5,611 nucleotides of DNA from assembly GCA_910586175.1 (NCBI GenBank), contig CAJUIJ010000164.1, positions 1 to 5,611 on the forward strand. The letters are read 5' to 3'. Numbering within the stretch: the stretch's first letter is position 1; each line of letters begins with the position of its first letter. Position numbers and translations under genes: made by a program. Source of the DNA: an uncultured Muribaculaceae bacterium (lineage in GTDB: Bacteria; Bacteroidota; Bacteroidia; Bacteroidales; Muribaculaceae). The notes beneath the pieces are model-generated. The model searched no databases. It was not told the DNA's origin and saw only the letters and a list, made by a program, of their open reading frames with translations. This document shows, piece by piece, positions 1 to 5,611 of the stretch.

Positions 1-111
1 AACTCAAGCAAATAAAATATAAAATTAAATTGAACACCTACTTAAAACTTCAAATCATAAAACTATTCAGATAGTAAAAAGTAGTAATATAACACAAATC
101 TCGATACACAA
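1..111. other. AT-rich upstream region, no gene recognised
   Basis: Only 25 of these 111 bases are G or C, far below the genes that follow, so this reads as intergenic DNA. All frames are short or low complexity. In many Bacteroidales dxr lies directly upstream of rseP, but nothing here can be recognised as the end of dxr. I looked for the Bacteroidetes promoter form (TTTG, then about 19-21 bases, then TAnnTTTG) and found no convincing match, so the promoter of the downstream genes is either outside the window or degenerate. Confidence 0.6.
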
Positions 112-1611
112 TTGGATACATTTCTCATCAAAGCGGTGCAGTTGATACTTGCATTCGCGATACTCGTGATAATTCACGAATTCGGTCATTTCTTCTTCGC
201 GCGTATATTCGGCATTAAGGTTGAAAAATTTTATATCTTTTTCGATCCTTGGACAGAGATATTCAAATGGAAACCTAAAAAATATTGGGGGTTCTTTGGA
301 AAAACAAAAAAACTGAAAAATAACTCCGAAACCAGTGGCAATGTTGAGGCCGATGCTCAGACAGCCACTCCTGCCGATGCTGCGACAAAGACCGCATCCT
401 CGGCATCCTCAAAAAAGAAAGGAAGTTTCTGGGGAGATACTGAATATGGCATAGGCTGGCTGCCATTCGGCGGATATTGCAAAATATCGGGCATGGTGGA
501 TGAGTCAATGGACACCGAGCAACTTAAGAAGCCTGCGCAAGACTGGGAATTCCGAAGCAAGCCGGCATGGCAACGCCTGCTCGTTATGATTGCCGGTGTG
601 CTTTTCAACTTCCTGCTTGCCATATTGATATATGCCGGCATAGTATATGCAACAGGCGAGAAATATGTGGCATTCAAGGATGCAAAAATGGGTATGGCAT
701 GGTCGGGCGAGGCCAAGAAAATTGGATTTCACGATGGCGACATACCACTGCTTGCCGATGGCAAGGAGCTTGATAATCCGGCAGAAGATCGTCTCGACAT
801 GATTCAGGCAAAGAGCGTCAAAGTGCTCCGTGGCAACGATACGGTGACAATCAGCATACCCGAAAAATTCATATTCGCGCTCGACAATGAGGCTAAGAGT
901 GATACAGCTACGATCAACTTCTGCACATACCGGTTTCCGGCACGAATCACGCAAGTAATGGCCGGCGAGGGAGCCGCCAAGGGAGGCATAGAGACAGGCG
1001 ATGAGATTATTGCCATCGATTCAGTGGCAACCCCTACCCTGCCTGACTTCCTCACCACACTTCAGGGACACGACGGCAAGAGTGTGGCACTCACAGTGGT
1101 GCGTCGCAATGGCGAGGCTAACGACACAGTGGTGAAGCAGGTCAAACTCTCTGACAACTCAAAGATGGGTGTAGGCCTTGAAGTTTCGCCCGCTGCATTC
1201 TTCAAATATAAGGAGAAAAAATATGGGCTGTTGGAGTCTATACCAAAAGGGATAAGCATGGGAACAGACAGGCTCGTGAGCTATGCCAAATCAATGAAGA
1301 TGGTCTTCACCAAAGAGGGAGCCGAATCGATAGGAGGATTCGGGGCCATAGGCAGCATCTTCCCCGAGAAATGGGATTGGATAGCATTCTGGAACATCGC
1401 AGCTTTTCTGTCGGTGGCATTGGCATTCATGAACATATTGCCGATACCGGCCCTCGACGGTGGCCATGTGCTCTTCTTGCTCTATGAGGTGATATTCCGC
1501 CGCAAGCCGAGCGAGAAATTCATGGAATATGCACAGATTGCCGGCATGACTTTCCTCATACTTCTGCTCCTGTATGCCAACGGCATGGATATTGTGAGAC
1601 TCTTTAAATAG
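112..1611 (+). CDS. rseP: RIP metalloprotease RseP (site-2 protease, M50)
   Basis: Integral inner-membrane zinc protease that cuts transmembrane substrates within the bilayer. In the family these are typically anti-sigma factors already clipped by a site-1 protease, and remnant signal peptides. Visible features of the 499 residues: TM1 about 8-28 carrying HEFGH (zinc ligands H22 and H26, catalytic E23); the conserved YGIGWLPFGGY loop (112-122); TM2 about 155-180; two PDZ-like regions, a divergent one about 190-250 (GFHDGD) and a clearer one about 275-335 (GGIETGDEII); TM3 about 425-446 with NILPIPALDGG, where D449 is the third zinc ligand; TM4 about 475-490. All catalytic elements are intact. 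The start is TTG: the frame has an in-frame TAA at 85-87 and no ATG between it and 112, and the resulting MDTFLIKA matches the usual N-terminus of Bacteroidales RseP. A Ser/Ala/Thr/Lys-rich insert occupies about 65-107. The actual substrate is unknown. Confidence 0.96.
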   Translation: MDTFLIKAVQLILAFAILVIIHEFGHFFFARIFGIKVEKFYIFFDPWTEIFKWKPKKYWGFFGKTKKLKNNSETSGNVEADAQTATPADAATKTASSASSKKKGSFWGDTEYGIGWLPFGGYCKISGMVDESMDTEQLKKPAQDWEFRSKPAWQRLLVMIAGVLFNFLLAILIYAGIVYATGEKYVAFKDAKMGMAWSGEAKKIGFHDGDIPLLADGKELDNPAEDRLDMIQAKSVKVLRGNDTVTISIPEKFIFALDNEAKSDTATINFCTYRFPARITQVMAGEGAAKGGIETGDEIIAIDSVATPTLPDFLTTLQGHDGKSVALTVVRRNGEANDTVVKQVKLSDNSKMGVGLEVSPAAFFKYKEKKYGLLESIPKGISMGTDRLVSYAKSMKMVFTKEGAESIGGFGAIGSIFPEKWDWIAFWNIAAFLSVALAFMNILPIPALDGGHVLFLLYEVIFRRKPSEKFMEYAQIAGMTFLILLLLYANGMDIVRLFK

Positions 1612-1651
1612 TCATAGAAGTTGTTTAGGTTGCGCACAAAGTATATTACAA

Positions 1652-2881
1652 ATGATGAAGAAACAGAATCATAACAACGACCGACCCGCCATAGCGGGCG
1701 ATAAAGGTGTAATAAAGCTCAAGAGTGGCAAGGAAGAATCTCTGCTGCGACGACACCCGTGGGTATTCTCAGGTGCAATAGCCACTCTCCCCCCCGCACT
1801 CGAAGAGGGAGATGTGGTGACTGTGACCGACAGTCAGGGCAATGTGCTCGGCACAGGGCATTACCAGATAGGGAGCATAGCGGTGCGCATACTTGAGTTC
1901 GGTGTGCCGTCGCTTCCCGAAGATTTCTACTTCACCCGACTCCAGAGTGCATACCGACTGCGCGAGAGCCTCGGGCTGGTGCGCCCTGACAACGATTGCT
2001 TCCGGCTGGTGCATGGTGAAGGAGACTTCCTGCCGGGCCTGATTGTCGACATCTATGGCCACACTGCCGTGATGCAGGCACACTCTCCGGGTATGCACTA
2101 TGCGCGAAACGAGATAGCCGAGGCCCTCACACGTCTGCCCGGCGCACGGATCCGCAACGTTTATTACAAGAGTGAAACAACACTCCCATATAAGGCCGAC
2201 CTCGGCGCGGAGAATGACTACATAATCGGTGATTACGATGGGAATATCGCCACAGAGAACGGTCTTCAGTTCAACATAGACTGGCTTAAGGGGCAAAAGA
2301 CCGGCTTCTTTGTGGATCAGCGAGAAAACCGCAGCTTGCTTGAGAAATTTTCGAAAGGGAGCAAGGTGCTCAACATGTTCTGCTACACAGGAGGCTTCTC
2401 AGTCTATGCTATGCGTGGAGGGGCTGTGAGCGTGGACTCCGTGGACTCTTCAACCAAGGCCGCGGCGCTGACTGACGCCAACATAGCGCTCAACTTCCCT
2501 GAAGACCCGCGCCACAAGACATATGCTGAAGATGCCTTCAAGTTTCTGAACGACATGCCGGCCGATAAATATGACCTGATAATACTCGATCCGCCGGCCT
2601 TTGCAAAGCATCGCGGGGCGATAAAGAATGGGCTTGTGGGCTACCGCAAACTCAACGCCAAGGCCTTTGAGAAAATCAAGCCGGGCGGCATACTATTTAC
2701 ATTCTCTTGTTCACAGGCCATCAGCCGTGATATGTTTCGCATGGCGGTATTCACAGCCGCAGCAAAGTCAGGTCGCAAGGTGCGCATACTGCATCAGCTC
2801 TCCCAACCGGCCGATCATCCCATCGACATATCACACCCCGAAGGTGAATACCTTAAAGGCTTGGTGCTGTATGTAGAGTAA
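1652..2881 (+). CDS. rlmI: RlmI-like 23S rRNA cytosine-5 methyltransferase
   Basis: Class I SAM-dependent RNA methyltransferase; E. coli RlmI makes m5C1962 in 23S rRNA, and the same target is inferred here. The 409 residues show, in order: a short polar Asn-rich N-terminus (1-17); a PUA RNA-binding domain about 18-95 (RRHPWVFSGAI at 33-43); an EEHEE-type linker region; GQKTGFFVDQRENR (214-227); SAM-binding motif I VLNMFCYTGGFS (239-250); acidic residues D262/D265 after it; motif IV ILDPPAF (311-317); and motif VI with FSCS, whose C353 is the expected nucleophile. Motif IV lacks the second Cys of RsmB-type enzymes, as in RlmI. Two ATG codons stand in tandem at 1652 and 1655; no other start lies before the PUA domain, so the true start is one of the two. 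It begins 40 bases after rseP with no terminator between. The paralogous RlmK/RlmL-type enzymes are less likely because the PUA plus single-methyltransferase layout fits RlmI. Confidence 0.9.
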   Translation: MMKKQNHNNDRPAIAGDKGVIKLKSGKEESLLRRHPWVFSGAIATLPPALEEGDVVTVTDSQGNVLGTGHYQIGSIAVRILEFGVPSLPEDFYFTRLQSAYRLRESLGLVRPDNDCFRLVHGEGDFLPGLIVDIYGHTAVMQAHSPGMHYARNEIAEALTRLPGARIRNVYYKSETTLPYKADLGAENDYIIGDYDGNIATENGLQFNIDWLKGQKTGFFVDQRENRSLLEKFSKGSKVLNMFCYTGGFSVYAMRGGAVSVDSVDSSTKAAALTDANIALNFPEDPRHKTYAEDAFKFLNDMPADKYDLIILDPPAFAKHRGAIKNGLVGYRKLNAKAFEKIKPGGILFTFSCSQAISRDMFRMAVFTAAAKSGRKVRILHQLSQPADHPIDISHPEGEYLKGLVLYVE

Positions 2882-2923
2882 TTAAGAACAAACAAAAAAC
2901 TAAAAACTTTAAATAGCAATAAC

Positions 2924-4984
2924 ATGAAAAAGATCATCCCCACCCTGATTATAGGGACAGTGGCCGGACTCCAGGCCAACGCAGTGGTCGACAAGAACTT
3001 CAACTATCATGTGGACCGCTTCGCCGATATCGAGGTGCTCCGTTATGAAGTGCCCGAATTTGACCGCCTCACCCCCCAGCAACGCCGCATGGTGTATTAT
3101 CTGAGCCAGGCTGCCCAGATGGGTCGCGACATAATATGGGACCAGAACGGCAAATACAACCTACAGATACGCCAACTCCTCGAAAAGATATACCAGAATT
3201 ATGACGGAGACCGCAACAGCAAAGACTTCAAGGCCTTCGAGAAATACCTGAAACAGGTATGGTTTGGCAACGGCATACACCATCATTACAGCACCGATAA
3301 GTTCAAGCCTGAATTTAGCGAGGCATTCTTTGCAGAACAGGTCAACAAGCTCCGTCCATGCTGCCTCCCCACCAACGATGGAGAGACCCGTGAGCAGATG
3401 CTTGCCAAGCTCAGCAAGGTAATCTTCGACCCCACCTACATGGCTAAACGCGTGAACCAGGACGGTACGCAGGATGTGGTGGCCACATCTGCCGGAAACC
3501 TCTATGGCGATGGTGTGACACAGGTCGAGGTGGAAGCATTCTACAACAAGATGAAAGATCCCAACGATGCCACCCCCATCTCTTACGGGCTCAACGCCAA
3601 AGTTGTGAAAGATGCCGACGGCAACCTTAAAGAGGATGTGTATCGTGTCAACGGACTTTACGGGCCGGCAATATCAGAGATAATCTATTGGCTCGACAAA
3701 GCCAAAGGAGAGGCTGAGAATGATGCTCAGAAGGCATATATAACATCGCTGATAGACTTTTATATCACAGGAGACCTGCGCACATTCGACGAATATTCGA
3801 TACTCTGGGCCGAAGACACCAAGAGCGACGTGGATTTCGTGAACGGTTTCATAGAGAGCTACGGCGACCCGCTCGGTATGACAGGAAGCTGGGAATCGTA
3901 TGTCAACTTCAAGAACGCCAAATCATCGGCACGCACCGAAACCATATCAAGCAACGCTCAATGGTTTGAGAGCAACTCACCTGTAGACCCTCGCTTCCGC
4001 AAGGAGAATGTAAAGGGAGTGTCGGCCAAGGTAATCAACGCCGCTATGCTCGCCGGTGATGCATTCCCTTCAACTGCAATCGGCATAAACCTTCCCAACT
4101 CCAACTGGATCCGTGCAGCTCACGGTTCGAAATCGGTGACCATCGAAAATATCACCGAGGCTTACGACATGGCAAGCCATGGCAACGGATTCAATGAGGA
4201 ATTTGTAATCGATGCCCCGACTTCCAAGCTCATGGAGGATTATCTTTACATCACCGACATGCTCCACACCGACCTGCACGAGTGTCTGGGACACGCCTCC
4301 GGCAAATTGCTCCCCGGAGTTGACGGTGACGCGCTAAAGGAGAATGGATCAGCACTTGAGGAAGCACGTGCCGACCTCTTCGCACTCTACTACCTGGCCG
4401 ACCCCAAACTGCTTGAACTCGGCATACTCGACAATCCCAACGCATATCAGGCCGAGTATTACAAGTACATGCTCAATGGCCTTATGACACAGCTCAACCG
4501 TATCGAGCCGGGTGCGGACATAGAAGAGGCACATATGCGCAACCGTCAGCTTGTGGCCGGCTGGGCACTCAAGAATGGTAAGAAAAAAGCCAAAGGTGGC
4601 AAAGATGTGGTGGAACTCGTGAAGAAAGGTGGTAAGACTTACGTTAAAATCAACGACTATCCCGCACTCCGCCAGCTTTTCGCAACACTGCTCGCAGAGA
4701 TACAGCGCATCAAGAGCGAAGGTGACTACAAGGCCGGCAACGATCTGATTCAGAAATATGCTGTCAAGGTAGATCCCAAGCTCCACAAGGAGGTGCTCGA
4801 CCGCTTCTCCAAGCTCGACATCCCCCCATACAGAGGTTTCATCAACCCGCTCTACACTCCTGTGCTCAACGAAAAGGGAGAAATCGAGGATGTAACAATC
4901 AGCTGGCCCGAAAGCTACACTGAGCAGATGCTCCGCCTGAGCCGCGACTACTCACCCTTGACTAAGAAAGGTTGCAAGAAATAA
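2924..4984 (+). CDS. Dipeptidyl peptidase III (zinc peptidase, M49), exported
   Basis: Zinc exopeptidase that removes dipeptides from the N-terminus of short peptides. Of its 686 residues, the first 20 look like a Sec signal peptide (MKK, a hydrophobic IIPTLIIGTVAGL stretch, then ANA as a probable signal peptidase I site), with no lipobox Cys, so a soluble periplasmic enzyme is inferred. The M49 zinc signature is HECLGH: H452 and H457 bind zinc and E453 is catalytic. The third ligand is E480 in LEEARADL, with the same 28-residue spacing as in the B. thetaiotaomicron enzyme (H448 to E476). GINLPN (387-392) corresponds to the family's conserved substrate-binding strand. Length agrees with bacterial DPP III. 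A Lys-rich loop lies at about 549-575. The ATG at 2924 is supported by the signal peptide and an A-rich leader of 42 bases after rlmI. Automated annotations sometimes mislabel such Bacteroides proteins as dihydrofolate reductase; nothing here supports that activity. Confidence 0.93.
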   Translation: MKKIIPTLIIGTVAGLQANAVVDKNFNYHVDRFADIEVLRYEVPEFDRLTPQQRRMVYYLSQAAQMGRDIIWDQNGKYNLQIRQLLEKIYQNYDGDRNSKDFKAFEKYLKQVWFGNGIHHHYSTDKFKPEFSEAFFAEQVNKLRPCCLPTNDGETREQMLAKLSKVIFDPTYMAKRVNQDGTQDVVATSAGNLYGDGVTQVEVEAFYNKMKDPNDATPISYGLNAKVVKDADGNLKEDVYRVNGLYGPAISEIIYWLDKAKGEAENDAQKAYITSLIDFYITGDLRTFDEYSILWAEDTKSDVDFVNGFIESYGDPLGMTGSWESYVNFKNAKSSARTETISSNAQWFESNSPVDPRFRKENVKGVSAKVINAAMLAGDAFPSTAIGINLPNSNWIRAAHGSKSVTIENITEAYDMASHGNGFNEEFVIDAPTSKLMEDYLYITDMLHTDLHECLGHASGKLLPGVDGDALKENGSALEEARADLFALYYLADPKLLELGILDNPNAYQAEYYKYMLNGLMTQLNRIEPGADIEEAHMRNRQLVAGWALKNGKKKAKGGKDVVELVKKGGKTYVKINDYPALRQLFATLLAEIQRIKSEGDYKAGNDLIQKYAVKVDPKLHKEVLDRFSKLDIPPYRGFINPLYTPVLNEKGEIEDVTISWPESYTEQMLRLSRDYSPLTKKGCKK

Positions 4985-5004
4985 TGACATAGGCATTGTA
5001 GATT

Positions 5005-5448
5005 ATGCAAGCCATAAAGAAACTGTTTTATACTTATCGCAACGGCGTAGTGGCAGAGTCACTGCGCCGTTACGGCATTCCGCACAAGGTGATATTCGGG
5101 CTTCAGGTGCCACAAGTGCAACAGATTGCACAACAACTGACATTCGACACATCCGCTGCATGCCGCGAGATGGCAGACCGTCTATGGGAAGACCGCGAGG
5201 TGCGCGAGTCAAGGATACTTGCCTGCTATCTGTTCGACCCGTCATCAATACATCTTGACGAAGCATTGGCACTTGCCTGTGACACACGCACGCAAGAAGA
5301 GGCGGATATGCTTGCCTTCCGATTGCTGAAGCGGATGCCGCAGGCAGTTGAGCTGCTTAAAAGGCTCGACGCACTTGCCGTTGGAGAAAACCTCGAAGCT
5401 GAATCTGCTCGAAGATCGGCCTCTTCGCTTCGTAATCATCTTAGCTGA
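5005..5448 (+). CDS. Short AlkD-like DNA alkylation repair family protein
   Basis: Helical, HEAT-like protein resembling the N-terminal half of the AlkD/AlkC DNA alkylation repair family. Recognisable parts of the 147 residues are the start MQAIKKLFYTYRNG with AESLRR, typical of a Bacteroidales branch; IFGLQVPQVQQIAQ (30-43), equivalent to the family's 'FGvsvPqlR.iAk'; RLWEDREVRESRILACYLF (59-77), equivalent to 'LW.s..hE.R.lA..l'; and EEADMLAFRLL (98-108). AlkD itself is about 230 residues and uses a Trp/Asp pair and a C-terminal Arg and Trp to excise N3- and N7-alkylated purines. By eye the Asp may be kept (D101), the Trp position appears to be Gln, and the C-terminal half is missing, so glycosylase activity is doubtful. 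The tail from about residue 130 is Ser/Arg-rich and unlike the rest. It starts 20 bases after the peptidase gene, which suggests co-transcription. Family assignment is moderate; function is not established. Confidence 0.72.
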   Translation: MQAIKKLFYTYRNGVVAESLRRYGIPHKVIFGLQVPQVQQIAQQLTFDTSAACREMADRLWEDREVRESRILACYLFDPSSIHLDEALALACDTRTQEEADMLAFRLLKRMPQAVELLKRLDALAVGENLEAESARRSASSLRNHLS

Positions 5449-5492
5449 AATCGAAATAAAAGCAAGATTCATAATCGAACTCAAACTATAGG

Positions 5493-5533
5493 TAGCCTTT
5501 CCGTAATCATGGGAAGGCTATTTTAGTTATTTT
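5493..5533 (+). terminator. Intrinsic (rho-independent) terminator
   Basis: A 10-base-pair stem is formed by TAGCCTTTCC (5493-5502) and GGGAAGGCTA (5511-5520), all Watson-Crick except one T-G wobble, with an 8-base loop GTAATCAT. It is followed directly by TTTTAGTTATTTT. The orientation fits the end of the + strand cluster, 44 bases after the stop codon of the AlkD-like gene. The left flank lacks a matching A-run, so it is probably one-directional. Confidence 0.88.
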
Positions 5534-5543
5534 AAGATTCATG

Positions 5544-5578
5544 TTTGAGCAAAACAGGCATACTATTTGTTATTTATG
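5544..5578 (+). promoter_or_regulatory. Weak candidate Bacteroidetes-type promoter
   Basis: TTTG at 5544-5547 could be a -33 element and TATTTATG at 5571-5578 a -7 element (one mismatch to TAnnTTTG). The spacer is 23 bases, longer than the usual 19-21. It lies just downstream of the terminator and about 30 bases before a possible start codon, which is the right place for a promoter of the next gene. In such AT-rich DNA a match of this quality could occur by chance. Confidence 0.25.
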
Positions 5579-5606
5579 ACGATAGAATAACAAAACATAT
5601 ATAACC

Positions 5607-5611
5607 ATGAT
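5607..5611 (+). CDS. Possible first codon of the next gene (cut by window end)
   Basis: An ATG at 5607-5609 is preceded by an A-rich leader (ACAAAACATATATAACC), the same style of start context as the peptidase gene at 2924. It lies about 75 bases past the terminator. Only five bases are visible, so neither the gene nor its product can be identified. Confidence 0.3.

Noticed and set aside
275..954. Long open frames on the minus strand opposite rseP
   Set aside because: They lie antisense to a well-conserved gene, have Cys/His/Ser-rich compositions typical of shadow frames, and match no family I know.
1612..1651. Possible small hairpin TTGT...ACAA between rseP and rlmI
   Set aside because: Only about four to five pairs and no T-tract, so not a terminator or a convincing regulatory structure.
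1769..2296. 175-codon minus-strand open frame inside rlmI
   Set aside because: It is fully antisense to the PUA and linker part of rlmI, whose + strand product is clearly recognisable; no motif is visible in the antisense product.
4349..4786. 145-codon minus-strand open frame inside the M49 gene
   Set aside because: It is antisense to the catalytic region of the peptidase and its sequence shows no domain; best explained by codon bias of the + strand gene.
5464..5542. Nine-base direct repeat AAGATTCAT at 5464-5472 and 5534-5542 flanking the terminator
   Set aside because: Too short for a convincing mobile-element or attachment-site signal in AT-rich DNA; no element lies between the copies except the terminator.
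5561..5569. TACTATTTG as a -7 promoter element
   Set aside because: The spacing inside the element is one base off TAnnTTTG, and the distance to the only upstream TTTG is too short.

Overview
The window looks like an ordinary chromosomal segment from a member of the Bacteroidales. The evidence is the protein sequences themselves: an RseP starting in the MDTFLIKA style, an M49 peptidase with the HECLGH variant known from Bacteroides thetaiotaomicron, and AT-rich A-heavy translation starts without clear Shine-Dalgarno sequences. The moderate GC content of the genes and the protein style would fit the Muribaculaceae, but the family level is a guess.

Layout, all on the + strand. Positions 1-111 are a very AT-rich stretch (25 G/C in 111 bases) with no recognisable gene. 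Next is rseP (112-1611), an intramembrane zinc protease that starts at TTG. After 40 bases comes rlmI (1652-2881), a PUA plus SAM-dependent 23S rRNA cytosine methyltransferase. After 42 bases comes an exported dipeptidyl peptidase III, family M49 (2924-4984). After 20 bases comes a short AlkD-like DNA alkylation repair family protein (5005-5448). A clear intrinsic terminator lies at 5493-5533. The last 75 bases are an intergenic region with a weak promoter candidate and possibly the first codon of the next gene at 5607. No gap without a gene exceeds 300 bases.

The close spacing, shared direction and single terminator suggest that the four genes can be transcribed together, although separate promoters cannot be excluded. 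They are housekeeping or envelope functions (regulated membrane proteolysis, ribosome modification, periplasmic peptide breakdown, a possible DNA-binding HEAT-repeat protein) and do not form an evident single pathway. I see no mobile element, CRISPR array, RNA gene, defence system or other novel system. The points most worth checking are the short AlkD-like protein, which may have lost its C-terminal half or be frameshifted, and the low-complexity cytoplasmic insert beside the RseP active site.
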